64,000 nucleotides of DNA from Pseudarthrobacter sp. NIBRBAC000502770 (GCF_006517815.1 NZ_CP041198.1:2480001-2544000); one strand, 5' to 3'. Counted from the first letter of the stretch, positions 1 through 8,710 are shown. Notes: generated from the letters alone by a model not told the origin. Numbers and translations: made by a program.

Positions 1-851
1 TCAACGGCCGGAGCGGAAGTGGCGCCCTGTTTCAGCGAGGGCTTCCCCACTGCCTTTGGTGCTTCCGGGAGCTCCAGCGGCTTCGGTTCGGGACGCTCGG
101 CCTTGGGAGCCTCAACATAGACGGGCTTGGGAACCTCTACGGGCTCCCATGGGGTGTTCAAGGGAACGGCAGGTGCGGACGCGCCTGCGCTGGTGTCGCC
201 GGCCGCAATGGCGACGGCGAGGGCTGCTTCCCGCAGCTCCACAGCGGTCAGTGGCTTGGCCTTCGGCTCTCCTGCCTCGGCGTCGAAAAGCGGGCTGTCA
301 CGCCGTGTGGGGGCGCTTTCGGGCTTCGGCGGGATTGCCTCGGCGGTGTCGGGACGGCGCGCCGGGGCGCTCATCGCGGAGCGGAAGGCGGCGTCCACCT
401 TCGCCTTGCGGTCACGGACGGCGAGCCAGCGCAGCAGTGCCACGGACGCAACCGTCAGCAGGGTGCAGGTAAGCGGAAGGGCGGGCGAACCGATGCCGAA
501 AAGAAGAATCACGCCGGAGATGAAGGCGGTGACGAGTGACAGCAGCCCCACGAGAGCCAACGATGTCCGGCCGTAGCGGATGCGGAACGGCGCCGCAGGT
601 GGAGTACTTGCAGTGCCGGCAGCGGATGCGGCGCTCTTCCTGGGTTCCATGGCTTTCTCCTGCTGGGCGGCGACGTTTCGGACCAGGCCGGACTGGGGGT
701 CCGGCCTCTCATCGGCGGGGGCGTCTGCGAGGAAATCGACGGCGGGCTGGAACTTTTGCCGGCGGTTCCGGAGGACGTAGGGGGCAACCCACACAATCCA
801 GAGCGCGACGGCAACCACAAGGATCACTGAGCTGCTAAGGGGGAAGTCCAC
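1..851 (-). CDS. Membrane protein with Pro-rich tail, Rv0996-like (3' end cut by window)
   Basis: The frame is open from a GTG at 851 to the window edge, 283 codons with no stop. Residues 6-27 form an N-terminal membrane helix followed by an Arg-rich stop. A soluble linker of about 65 residues follows, then two more membrane helices at about 97-119 and 124-142, and then a long Pro/Ala/Glu-rich, probably disordered tail. It is the last visible gene of a minus-strand set with galU and rimJ. That is the position of the transmembrane protein Rv0996 in M. tuberculosis and of the Glp-receptor-type membrane protein in corynebacteria. A division-site role is inferred from gene order only. No catalytic motif is visible. 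The true end lies outside the window. Confidence 0.7.
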   Translation of the reverse strand, partial: MDFPLSSSVILVVAVALWIVWVAPYVLRNRRQKFQPAVDFLADAPADERPDPQSGLVRNVAAQQEKAMEPRKSAASAAGTASTPPAAPFRIRYGRTSLALVGLLSLVTAFISGVILLFGIGSPALPLTCTLLTVASVALLRWLAVRDRKAKVDAAFRSAMSAPARRPDTAEAIPPKPESAPTRRDSPLFDAEAGEPKAKPLTAVELREAALAVAIAAGDTSAGASAPAVPLNTPWEPVEVPKPVYVEAPKAERPEPKPLELPEAPKAVGKPSLKQGATSAPAV

Positions 852-932
852 ACTCAAAACCGTATGAGCATCATGCCTGCTCAGGCCGCATTAGCAGCGG
901 TGTGTCGTGTCCGCATAGGCAAACCGTTGGAT

Positions 933-1553
933 TTATGACCGGCGCGATGCCAGCCACGGGCCCAGCAGGCCTTCCGGGACCTCTTCCGAGGTGAGCGCAA
1001 ACGACCTGTGGTCAGCCCATTTGCCGTTGATGTGCAGGAAACGGGGCCGGTAGCCCTCGTCCCTGAACCCCAGCTTCTCCACCACCCGCAGGCTCGGGCC
1101 GTTCTCGGGCCGGATGTTGATTTCCATCCGGTGCAGCCCGAGCGCCCGGAAGCAGTGGTCCGTTACCAGCGCCACGGATGTGGGGGCTATCCCGCGCCCG
1201 GCCCGGGACTGGTCCACCCAATAGCCCAACGTAGCCATCATCGCCGAACCCCAGACGATCGAAGACACTGTCAACTGGCCCACGATGGCCGGGCTCCGCA
1301 GACCCTGCCTCCACTCGGTGATGAGGAAGGGAAGCGCGGTGGCCTGGGCGGCCTGGATATTCAGGGACCGCACCATGTGCCGGTAGTCAGGAAGTCCGCC
1401 CTGCGGGTCCGGGTTGGAGGCCTCCCACGGCGCCAGCCACTCGCTGTTCCGGTACCGAACTTCGGTCCACTCTTTTTTGTCGCGGTACCGGATGGGCCGC
1501 AGGACCAGGTCGCCGCACTCAAGGGTGACCGGCCAGATGGTTCCAGTGCGCAC
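933..1553 (-). CDS. rimJ: GNAT acetyltransferase, RimJ-like
   Basis: A protein of about 206 residues of the GNAT fold, of the kind that acetylates N-terminal Ser/Ala of ribosomal proteins. The N-terminal strand has the RimJ pattern (GDLVLRPIRYRDKKEW), a WLAPWEAS segment follows, and the acetyl-CoA loop region contains RAGRGIAPTS. Near the C-terminus, HRMEINIRPENGPSLRVVEKLGF is typical of the RimJ/RimL group. I chose the GTG at 1553, 4 bases after the galU stop; an in-frame ATG at 1613 would overlap galU by 56 bases and add residues that do not look conserved. It is cotranscribed with galU. The exact protein substrate cannot be read from sequence. Confidence 0.85.
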   Translation of the reverse strand: MRTGTIWPVTLECGDLVLRPIRYRDKKEWTEVRYRNSEWLAPWEASNPDPQGGLPDYRHMVRSLNIQAAQATALPFLITEWRQGLRSPAIVGQLTVSSIVWGSAMMATLGYWVDQSRAGRGIAPTSVALVTDHCFRALGLHRMEINIRPENGPSLRVVEKLGFRDEGYRPRFLHINGKWADHRSFALTSEEVPEGLLGPWLASRRS

Positions 1554-1557
1554 GGCG

Positions 1558-2463
1558 CTACCGGGAAAGGCCGGCGGTGAAGCCCGGAAGCCATTCCCGC
1601 AGGCCCGGGCCAAGGTCCTCGCTGTCGATGGCCAGCTGGACGCAGGCCTTGAGGTAGCTCAGCTTGTCGCCGGTGTCGTAGCGGCGGCCACGGAACACCA
1701 CGCCGTACACTCCGTGCCCCTCGCCGTCACCGGTGGCCAGTTCCTGGAGGGCATCGGTCAACTGGATTTCGCCGCCACGGCCGGGCTTCGTGTGCTCGAG
1801 GACTTCGAACACGGCGGGGTGCAGGACATAGCGTCCGATCAGTGCAAGGTTGGACGGCGCTTCCTCGGGCGAGGGCTTCTCCACCAACCGGTTGACCCGA
1901 ACGTAGTCTCCGCCGTCGATCTCCTGGACGTCGGCGCAACCGTAGGCGCTGATCTGGGACGGTTCCACTTCGATGAGGGCGACGACGGACCCTCCGGTTT
2001 GGGCCTGCACGTCGATCATGGTGCTGAGGAGTTCGTCGCGGGCGTCGATGAGGTCATCGCCCAGCAGGACAGCGAAGGCTTCATTGCCCACATGCTGCTT
2101 TGCCCGGAGCACTGCGTGCCCCAGCCCGTGCGGATCGCCCTGCCGCACGTAGTGGATATCGCCCAGCTGGCTCGCTGCCTGAACGGACGCGAGCTTTTCG
2201 GTGTCGCCCTTTTCCCGGAGGGTCGATTCGAGGGATGGCACCCTGTCGAAGTGGTCCTCAAGGGCCCGCTTGTTGCGGCCGGTAATCATCAGCACGTCGC
2301 TGAGGCCCACGTGGACGGCTTCCTCCACGACGTACTGGATGGCAGGCTTGTCCACGACGGGAAGCATTTCCTTGGGCATAGCCTTGGTGGCAGGGAGGAA
2401 CCTGGTGCCCAGGCCCGCTGCGGGAATGACGGCTTTGCGGACTCTGGGATTACTGGTGTTCAC
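1558..2463 (-). CDS. galU: UTP--glucose-1-phosphate uridylyltransferase
   Basis: Makes UDP-glucose from UTP and glucose-1-phosphate for cell-wall glycans and storage sugars. The 301-residue length is normal for bacterial GalU. The nucleotide-binding signature near residues 13-30 (IPAAGLGTRFLPATKAMPKE) is intact, as are VDKPAIQYVVEEA, the LGDD metal/uridine segment near residue 135, and the VEKP motif. It starts at GTG 2463 and diverges from the 5-formyl-THF cyclo-ligase gene; rimJ follows 4 bases downstream. In M. tuberculosis a moeA-type gene sits between galU and rimJ, and it is absent here. Confidence 0.96.
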   Translation of the reverse strand: MNTSNPRVRKAVIPAAGLGTRFLPATKAMPKEMLPVVDKPAIQYVVEEAVHVGLSDVLMITGRNKRALEDHFDRVPSLESTLREKGDTEKLASVQAASQLGDIHYVRQGDPHGLGHAVLRAKQHVGNEAFAVLLGDDLIDARDELLSTMIDVQAQTGGSVVALIEVEPSQISAYGCADVQEIDGGDYVRVNRLVEKPSPEEAPSNLALIGRYVLHPAVFEVLEHTKPGRGGEIQLTDALQELATGDGEGHGVYGVVFRGRRYDTGDKLSYLKACVQLAIDSEDLGPGLREWLPGFTAGLSR

Positions 2464-2568
2464 CGGACTAATCTAACGTCAGCGTCAAGTATTTCAGTAA
2501 CTACCGATGCGACGGGCCGGCACCCGGGCTGCAGGCTGCGGACCACGGGGCGACGCAGGGAGGACAAC

Positions 2569-3189
2569 ATGCTGCAGGAGTCGAACGCCATCAAGGACGG
2601 GATCCGGGCCAGTCATCGCCGCAGGCGGGCAGGCCTCGCGCCGGCCCAGCTTGAAGCAGCGGGCCTGGCTCTGGCCACCCACGGGGACGCGTGGGCCGGA
2701 TCGGTAACGGAGGGCCGCCCTGGCATTGCGTGCGTCTACCTTGGCGTGGGCCAGGAGCCACCCACCCTGCCGCTGATCAACGCCCTGTACCGCAGCGGGC
2801 ACAAGGTCCTGCTGCCGGTGTGCGAACCCGCACGGGAGCTGAGCTGGGTTTTCTGGACGCCGGACACCGGCTTCGAACGCAGCAGGTATGCCCCCATTTT
2901 GGAGCCTGCGGGGCACCGCCATGGCCCCGAAACCGCGGGCGATGCGTCGGTGCTTTTTATTCCGGCCACAGCGGTGGACCTTGCCGGCAACAGGATTGGC
3001 CAAGGCGGCGGTTACTACGACAAATTCCTGGGGCACCTGGCCACGGCCGGGAAGGAAATCCCTTTGTCCGCTGTTATCTACGACGATGAATTACTGCCCG
3101 CCGGCAGCATCCCAGCAGAGGAGTTCGACAGGCCCGTTCCGGCCGTTCTTTCGCCCTCCGGGCACCGGCCCCTGTTCGGGGCGGCCTGA
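2569..3189 (+). CDS. 5-formyltetrahydrofolate cyclo-ligase
   Basis: A protein of 206 residues that converts 5-formyl-THF to 5,10-methenyl-THF using ATP. The family signature GQGGGYYDKFL is near residue 145, preceded by the FIPATAVD segment; the basic N-terminal helix IRASHRRRRAGL is also typical. The frame is open far upstream, over the antisense of galU, but the ATG at 2569 is supported by an AGGGAGG ribosome-binding site at 2557-2563. The next gene is the FmdB-like protein, the same order as Rv0992c-Rv0991c. It also serves the folate pool used by fhs later in the window. Confidence 0.93.
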   Translation: MLQESNAIKDGIRASHRRRRAGLAPAQLEAAGLALATHGDAWAGSVTEGRPGIACVYLGVGQEPPTLPLINALYRSGHKVLLPVCEPARELSWVFWTPDTGFERSRYAPILEPAGHRHGPETAGDASVLFIPATAVDLAGNRIGQGGGYYDKFLGHLATAGKEIPLSAVIYDDELLPAGSIPAEEFDRPVPAVLSPSGHRPLFGAA

Positions 3190-3212
3190 GCACACGGCCG
3201 GCGGCGCAGTGA

Positions 3213-3244
3213 TAGAATTAGCACTCAGGCCCTGCGACTGCTAA
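3213..3244 (+). promoter_or_regulatory. CIRCE (HrcA operator) with overlapping -10 box
   Basis: TTAGCACTC at 3218-3226, a 9-base spacer, then GACTGCTAA at 3236-3244. This is the CIRCE inverted repeat with one mismatch in the right arm. A -10-like TAGAAT at 3213-3218 abuts it, so HrcA binding would block transcription. It lies 55 bases upstream of the FmdB-type gene, which is therefore predicted to be heat-inducible together with groESL. Confidence 0.88.
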
Positions 3245-3299
3245 TGGTTAACCATGTGGCAGCACGGGACCTCTCGTTTGCCCAAGAGGAGGAGCACCA

Positions 3300-3572
3300 G
3301 TGCCAACATATGCTTACGCCTGCAAGGACTGCGGCCACGCCTTCGACATCGTGCAGTCGTTTTCGGACAGCAGCCTGACATCCTGCCCTGAATGCCAGGG
3401 CACGTTGCGCAAGAAGTTCAATAGCGTTGGCGTGGTCTTCAAGGGCTCCGGCTTCTACCGCACGGACTCCCGCGATTCCAAGGGCAGCTCCGTCTCCCCC
3501 GCCCCGGCTTCGGCTCCGTCCGCACCCGCTGCCGCCCCCGCCGCGGCGGCACCGGCAGCTGCCGCGAGCTAA
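3300..3572 (+). CDS. FmdB-family zinc-ribbon protein, Ruc (Rv0991c)-like
   Basis: A 90-residue protein. The N-terminal zinc ribbon has paired cysteines at residues 8/11 and 29/32 (CKDC and CPEC), then the conserved FNSVGVVFKGSGFYRTD segment, and then a Ser/Pro/Ala-rich disordered tail. In M. tuberculosis the syntenic protein Rv0991c (Ruc) is a redox-regulated chaperone under HrcA control; the same regulation is predicted here from the CIRCE element just upstream. It starts at GTG 3300 after a GAGGAGGAGC ribosome-binding site. Older 'FmdB regulator' names are not supported by anything visible. Family assignment is firm; the chaperone role is by analogy. Confidence 0.87.
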   Translation: MPTYAYACKDCGHAFDIVQSFSDSSLTSCPECQGTLRKKFNSVGVVFKGSGFYRTDSRDSKGSSVSPAPASAPSAPAAAPAAAAPAAAAS

Positions 3573-3591
3573 CGGGCAAATTCTTTCGACG

Positions 3592-3623
3592 GCGGCCGGC
3601 GCGTTCCAGCGCCGGCCGCTTTT
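3592..3623 (+). terminator. Rho-independent terminator of the FmdB-type gene
   Basis: Perfect 11-bp stem GCGGCCGGCGC / GCGCCGGCCGC with a 6-base loop, followed by TTTT at 3620-3623, 20 bases after the stop codon. Confidence 0.85.
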
Positions 3624-3681
3624 GTCCACATAGCCGCAGTCCCGGCTCCCGGGCGGTTGCGGCTACAGCTAGCGTGGGCGC

Positions 3682-4410
3682 ATGCCCCTATTCCCCCGCC
3701 GTGGCCGCACCGGCATCAGGTATCCAACGAACACTGGCGGCGTCGGCCGCAGCCCCGGGAAGCGTCCGCCTGCCGCCCGGCTCGCCGCCTGGCTGAACCG
3801 CAACCGCAGGCTTGCCGCTGCCCTGCTGCTGTCAGCAGCCGCCGCTGTCGCCGTCCAGCAGGTCACCCCCGCCCCGCTCTCCACAGCTACTGCGCTGGCC
3901 GCTGCCCGCGACCTGGCCGCGGGGACAGCGGTGACCGAAGCGGACGTGGCGCGGGTCCAGGTGCCGCCCGGCATGGTCGCCGATGGCTTCCTCCAGGATG
4001 AGGCCGCCGCCAAGGGCAAGCAGCTGGCCGCGCCGATGCGGAAGGGCCAACTTTTGTCCGATGCCCAGCTGGTGGGCCCTGGGCTCCTAGCAGGTACGCC
4101 GCCGGGGTCTGCCGCTGTGCCACTGCGAATGGCTGACCCTTCGTCCATCCAACTGGTCTCCCCCGGCCAGCTGGTCAATGTGGTGCTCACATCAGCCAAC
4201 GGGTTCGACCAGCAGGGTCCCTCCGAAGTATTGGCGTCCGCCGTCCCGGTACTGTGGACCTCCAACAAGGGCGGCCAGAGCGGACAATGGCTGGGTACCT
4301 CGGAGACGGATGGCCTCATCGTGGTGGCAGCCACGGCCGAACAATCATCCCGCCTGGCCGGAGCCTCCACCCAAGGCAGGCTGTTCTTTGTTTTGGTCGG
4401 CCCGCAGTGA
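3682..4410 (+). CDS. SAF-domain protein, CpaB/RcpC-like
   Basis: A 242-residue protein. A basic N-terminus is followed by one membrane helix at about residues 43-60, which anchors an extracytoplasmic domain. A SAF domain begins near residue 68 (ALAAARDLAAGTAVTEADV), with GQLLSDAQLVGPG after it. In Flp pilus systems such proteins (CpaB/RcpC) assemble at the secretin or periplasmic side, but no other pilus gene (secretin, TadA, Flp pilin) is nearby. The function is therefore open, and a cell-wall-associated accessory role is possible. It ends 11 bases from the convergent end of the large helicase-like gene. Confidence 0.72.
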   Translation: MPLFPRRGRTGIRYPTNTGGVGRSPGKRPPAARLAAWLNRNRRLAAALLLSAAAAVAVQQVTPAPLSTATALAAARDLAAGTAVTEADVARVQVPPGMVADGFLQDEAAAKGKQLAAPMRKGQLLSDAQLVGPGLLAGTPPGSAAVPLRMADPSSIQLVSPGQLVNVVLTSANGFDQQGPSEVLASAVPVLWTSNKGGQSGQWLGTSETDGLIVVAATAEQSSRLAGASTQGRLFFVLVGPQ

Positions 4411-4421
4411 CTTGGTGGCGG

Positions 4422-7400
4422 TCAGCCCCAGTGCGGCGGCTTCTGTTCCTTCAGCCACGCGTCGTGGTCCTCCTCGCGGTCACCCCAGCTGCGGGCATCG
4501 TCCTCCGCGGCCTTGGTGGGGAGGACCGCCCCGGTACCACCCGGAGCCGTCCGGGACGCTGGGGTGGCTGCGGCCGGCTCCGCAGGGACTCCGCCATCAG
4601 CTGCTGTTTCCGGCTGCCCGTTCACGTTCTCGTCCTGGCGCATCTCTTCCTCGCGGCCGTTTTCCTCAGGCCTGCCGTCTGCAGGCTTCTTTTCCTCAGT
4701 CATGGGGTCCGCCTCCTGGCGTCCACCGCCGCCGTCCCGTCCTGCGCCGGAATCCCGGGGCAGGTAGGAAGCCCCCGCGGCCGGCGCAGAATCAATTCCA
4801 TTGAGCGCCTGGTCAACGTCGTCGTCAAGGAACCCCACGGACTGGCTGGCGCGGCCCGGAAGCACCATCTTTTCCAGGCCCAGGTAGCCGGCAATGCGGT
4901 CCGCGCAGGACGAGGGGTCCGTGAAGACCTCGATGGTCCACAGAGGCATGTACCGCCAGCCGAGGCGTTCCAGCAGTTGCGGGCGCAGCCTGCTGCGCTC
5001 ACGCACGCTCATGGTGCGGTACTGCGCAGTTCCGTCGGACTCGATCGCTACGGGCCGCGGAATGTCGGAATCATCCTGGCCCATCGTGTTCAGGGGGTCC
5101 GCGGCCGCAACCACGTCAATGGCACCGTCGTATTGGTGCCAGACCCTGGCGCCACGGGCGCGCAAACGGTCGCCCAGGTCCGCCACCAACGGGTCCGCGC
5201 CAAGTGCCTGTTCACTGGCCGCAGCACGGGACGCGGGGGTACCGAGGTCAGTATTGCCGGAGATTTCCCGGTCCAAAAGCGCATACAGGTCCACCGCGCC
5301 GTGGGTAAGCCGGGTGTGGTCCAGGTCTTCGGGCCGGAAGCAGGTGAGCACGTGCAGGGAACGGCGGGCCCGGGTCATGGCCAGGGCGAACTTCTCCCGG
5401 CCGCCTTCAGCGGACAGCGGCCCAAAGTTGTGGAGCGCACGGCCGTGCGGGGTCCGCCCGAATCCGGGCGAGAAGATGACGTGGTCGCGGACCAGGCCCT
5501 GGGCGCGTTCCAGGTCCACCACGCGGAAGGACTCCGGGCCGGCGCCGAAGAACCCGGCCAGGCCCGGCTGGTTGGACAGCTGCAGCCTGATGGACTCGCC
5601 GATCCTGGCGGCGTGCCGCAGGCTGGCGGTAACGACCGCCAGGGAGGTCCGCGGACGCAGGCGGGCGTGTTCGAACACCAGCTCCACTACCCTGTTGACC
5701 TCCGCCACCACGGACTCCACACCCTCGTGGTCAGCGCTGGGAAGGCCGGTGCCGTCCGGCAGGTATTCCACCAGCAGGGACCGGTCCAAGCCCGTGGCTG
5801 ACTGGCCTTCGGGCAGACGTCGCAGGCCGCCGTCGTAAAAATTCTTGCTGAGCTGCAGGACCAGGTCCTCGTCCACTGCCCGGTACACCACGTTGAGCCG
5901 CCACACCGGCAGCACTGCAGAGAGCGCGGTGAATGCGCTCTCGACGCGGTGATGGGCGGGCTCTCCGGCGGCCAGCCGCTCCACCCCTACCGTGAACGTC
6001 CGCGGCGTGGCAATGCGGGGATCGCCGAACGCAATCACCTGCCGTGCCCGGGCAATGGAGGGCAGGACAGCCTGCAGCGAAGTGGCCTCGGCGTCAAGGA
6101 TGACGACGGCGTCAAAGTGCTGTTCGGCCGGTAGCAGTCCGGTCATCAGGTAGGGGCTGACCGACCACACCGGAACCAAGGTGCCTATCAGCTCCGGTGC
6201 CTGGGCAGTCAGGGACGCCAGGGAAACCCGGCCGTCCTTGAGCAGGCTGCGCAGGAGGGCTGCCTGGCGCGGCTGGGCAGAGATGGCTGTGCGCCACCGT
6301 TCCGCGAGGTCCCACCGCAACCGGGCGGCGCCGCTGGCAATATGCGCGTTGTCAGCCAGCCGGTACTCTGCCTCGAGCTGGCGGAGGGCATCGCCGTCGG
6401 ACATGGCCAGATAGTCGTCGCCGCTGATCATCGCTTCCAGGGCGGACTGCCACCAGGCCAGCTCCAGCTCCGCGGCGACGGATCGTTCCGGAACTTCCCG
6501 TTCGGCGAGGTCGGCAAGAAGTTCACCCAGCCCGTGTTCGCGCATGTTCTCGATGAGGAGCGTGCGTTCGGGCAGCGTCTTGAGCGTGTCGGTGTCCGCT
6601 ACCAGGCGTTCCAGGCGCTCCATCAGCTGCGCGTAGGGAACGGTGGAAAGTGCCCCGCCGTCCTCCGTGTGCCGCAGTGCCTCGCCTAGCTGTGCCAGCT
6701 CCTGGTCAAGGGACCGGTACATGGCAATCATCTCGGCCAGGCCTGAGGGAACAGCGGGATGGCGCTGCGTAGTGGCGTAGGCCGCCCAGAGGGCACGCTG
6801 TTCCTGGACCAGCACCAGGGACGAGTGCAGGTCGGCGATGTGGACACCCGGACGGACGTACTCCTTGGCCACCCGGCGCAGCCTGGAACGCTGCATGGCG
6901 GTCAGTTCAATGCCGCGCTCACGCCGCCAGGCGGACGGCGCCGTGGCGGAGATGAGGTCGGTCACCGGCCGGTCGAAGATGTCAGGGGTGAACTTGTCCA
7001 GGCTGCCGCGGACGGCCACCAGCAGTTCAAGCTGTTCGCCCCACTCGGCGAAGGATTCGCCCAGTCGGATTTCGGCGTGCTCCGCTACGGCGTCCATGCG
7101 GTCGCGCAGGGCGGGAAGGCTCTTGGCCACGGAGCGGACCAGGTCCTGGGCTTCCTCGGTTTCCTTGCGGGTCAGCAGCCTGGCGCCGTGCCACGGGCTG
7201 GTGGTGGCGGCCTTGCTGAAGCTGCCCAGTTCGGCCGCGCGGCGGAGGCGGCCGGCCAGTTCTTCACGGTCCCGGATGCTGTCCAGGACGCTTCGCTTGA
7301 GCCGGACGGTGGTGGCCGGCGCAGGGTGGATGGAGGTGAGTTCGGCAAGCGACTGCATGGCCTGGTAGGGCGAGCAGCCCCACCGCTCGCGGACGTTGTG

Positions 7401-8669
7401 GAGCGATGCCACGTGGTCCATGAGGGCATGCCGGTGTTCGGTCAGGGTGGTGTGGAGGTTTCCAAGCTGCGGTTCCAACGACTTTTCGTTGCGAACGATT
7501 GCCCGGACCAGTTGGCCCTTCAGCTGTTGGGCCGTGACGTTTCCGGTCAGCTGGAACAGGATGGATTCCAGTCCCAACGACTCCAGGTGTCCGGAGACCT
7601 CATTGAGGCTGGCGCGGCGGTCGCCCACCACCAGCACCGTCTTGCCGGCATCCACCAGCGCGCCGATGGTGTTAATGGCGGTCTGGGTCTGGCCGGTTCC
7701 CGGCGGGGTGCTGACCACCAGGGAGTCGCCCGCCCGGGCGGCGTCGACCACGTACTGCTGGTCCGTATCGGCGTCCAGCAGCAGCAGTTCGTCTTTGGGG
7801 TGCCGGTTGTCCAGGTGCGGGAAGCGGGACGGGTCCGGATCCTCAACATCTATCACTTCACCTCCGGCAGCGGTGGCCAGGGCGGAGACGATGGGGTTGG
7901 AATCGTTGATCCAGGGGTCGTCCAGGTTGCCGGACAGGTCGGCAAAGGTGGACACCAGCAGGTTGTGCTGGGTTTCGGCGCCGTGGATGGGCCGGATAAG
8001 GGTGGCCAGCCGGTCCAGGACGGGCTGGGGGTCGAACCGGGCGGTGCTGTAGGCCAGGCGGGTCACGGCATTGACGTCGAAAACGATCCCGTGGATGTTT
8101 TTCAGGTGCCGGACCAGGGCGGGATTGATCTGGGCCTGTTCGGTGAGTTGCAGTTCGAAGTCATCCTCTCCCGGCCGGACCGTGAGGGAGATGGCGGTCA
8201 GCATGACCGGAGCGGAGACGCGCTGGGGTTTGCCGCCGACGGCGGACGTCCACACTACGGTGCCTGCGGACAGGTACCCGGCATCGATGCCGCGGTCGTT
8301 GGCGAGTTCGAAGATCTTGGACCGGATGTTGCGCGACGCCCTGGCGGCCACGACATACTGCTGCCGGTCACGAATCAGGGTGGACAGGCGTGTGCGGCGC
8401 CCGGCCATGAGCTGGGCGAGGCCTGAGGGGTGCGCCGAAGTGAGGTCGATGGAACCTTCCGGCGTCTTGGTGAAGCGCAGCATCGTGTCCGCGCCGGTGA
8501 CGGGTTTGAGCCCGGAGAGCCATTTACGAAGCTCTTCGGAGCCTTCCGGGTGGCCTTGACCAACTGACACTTCTGCCTTCTTTTCTGCGTTTGCACGTGA
8601 CGCCCTGGACCATACCGGCATAGATTCGAGAGTAGCCGCTCCGGCGCCGGACTTGAGAGACCGCAACAC
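4422..8669 (-). CDS. Large SF1 helicase-like protein with C-terminal REase-like domain, motifs degenerate
   Basis: A 1415-residue protein (GTG at 8669; an in-frame ATG at 8621 would remove 16 residues). The layout is that of actinobacterial DUF4011-type helicases: N-terminal domain, SF1 RecA1 from about residue 310, long helical insert, RecA2, then a Vsr/DUF559-like nuclease region from about residue 1165 and an acidic tail. In Walker A (PPGTGQTQT) the invariant Lys is Gln327. The Walker B position reads LDAEA (Asp859-Ala860) instead of DEAS. In motif V, QGLVRD (from Gln1057) replaces QGxERD. The Arg-rich motif VI (MTRARRSLHV) and the GRTPHG segment are kept. The nuclease part retains AIDVV and IESDG (Glu1210). 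It may bind DNA or nucleotide without normal ATPase activity. It follows guaA on the same strand but beyond a strong hairpin. Confidence 0.8.
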   Translation of the reverse strand: MLRSLKSGAGAATLESMPVWSRASRANAEKKAEVSVGQGHPEGSEELRKWLSGLKPVTGADTMLRFTKTPEGSIDLTSAHPSGLAQLMAGRRTRLSTLIRDRQQYVVAARASRNIRSKIFELANDRGIDAGYLSAGTVVWTSAVGGKPQRVSAPVMLTAISLTVRPGEDDFELQLTEQAQINPALVRHLKNIHGIVFDVNAVTRLAYSTARFDPQPVLDRLATLIRPIHGAETQHNLLVSTFADLSGNLDDPWINDSNPIVSALATAAGGEVIDVEDPDPSRFPHLDNRHPKDELLLLDADTDQQYVVDAARAGDSLVVSTPPGTGQTQTAINTIGALVDAGKTVLVVGDRRASLNEVSGHLESLGLESILFQLTGNVTAQQLKGQLVRAIVRNEKSLEPQLGNLHTTLTEHRHALMDHVASLHNVRERWGCSPYQAMQSLAELTSIHPAPATTVRLKRSVLDSIRDREELAGRLRRAAELGSFSKAATTSPWHGARLLTRKETEEAQDLVRSVAKSLPALRDRMDAVAEHAEIRLGESFAEWGEQLELLVAVRGSLDKFTPDIFDRPVTDLISATAPSAWRRERGIELTAMQRSRLRRVAKEYVRPGVHIADLHSSLVLVQEQRALWAAYATTQRHPAVPSGLAEMIAMYRSLDQELAQLGEALRHTEDGGALSTVPYAQLMERLERLVADTDTLKTLPERTLLIENMREHGLGELLADLAEREVPERSVAAELELAWWQSALEAMISGDDYLAMSDGDALRQLEAEYRLADNAHIASGAARLRWDLAERWRTAISAQPRQAALLRSLLKDGRVSLASLTAQAPELIGTLVPVWSVSPYLMTGLLPAEQHFDAVVILDAEATSLQAVLPSIARARQVIAFGDPRIATPRTFTVGVERLAAGEPAHHRVESAFTALSAVLPVWRLNVVYRAVDEDLVLQLSKNFYDGGLRRLPEGQSATGLDRSLLVEYLPDGTGLPSADHEGVESVVAEVNRVVELVFEHARLRPRTSLAVVTASLRHAARIGESIRLQLSNQPGLAGFFGAGPESFRVVDLERAQGLVRDHVIFSPGFGRTPHGRALHNFGPLSAEGGREKFALAMTRARRSLHVLTCFRPEDLDHTRLTHGAVDLYALLDREISGNTDLGTPASRAAASEQALGADPLVADLGDRLRARGARVWHQYDGAIDVVAAADPLNTMGQDDSDIPRPVAIESDGTAQYRTMSVRERSRLRPQLLERLGWRYMPLWTIEVFTDPSSCADRIAGYLGLEKMVLPGRASQSVGFLDDDVDQALNGIDSAPAAGASYLPRDSGAGRDGGGGRQEADPMTEEKKPADGRPEENGREEEMRQDENVNGQPETAADGGVPAEPAAATPASRTAPGGTGAVLPTKAAEDDARSWGDREEDHDAWLKEQKPPHWG

Positions 8670-8710
8670 TGGGGCACGGGAAATTGCCGGGGAATTCGCT
8701 GGGAAAAGGC

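Noticed and set aside
933..1613. Upstream ATG (1613) as the start of rimJ
   Set aside because: It would overlap galU by 56 bases and add residues without RimJ character; GTG 1553 is preferred.
6759..8426. Long plus-strand open frame of 555 codons
   Set aside because: Antisense of the helicase-like gene; no motif, and Gly/Val-rich composition typical of shadows in high-GC DNA.
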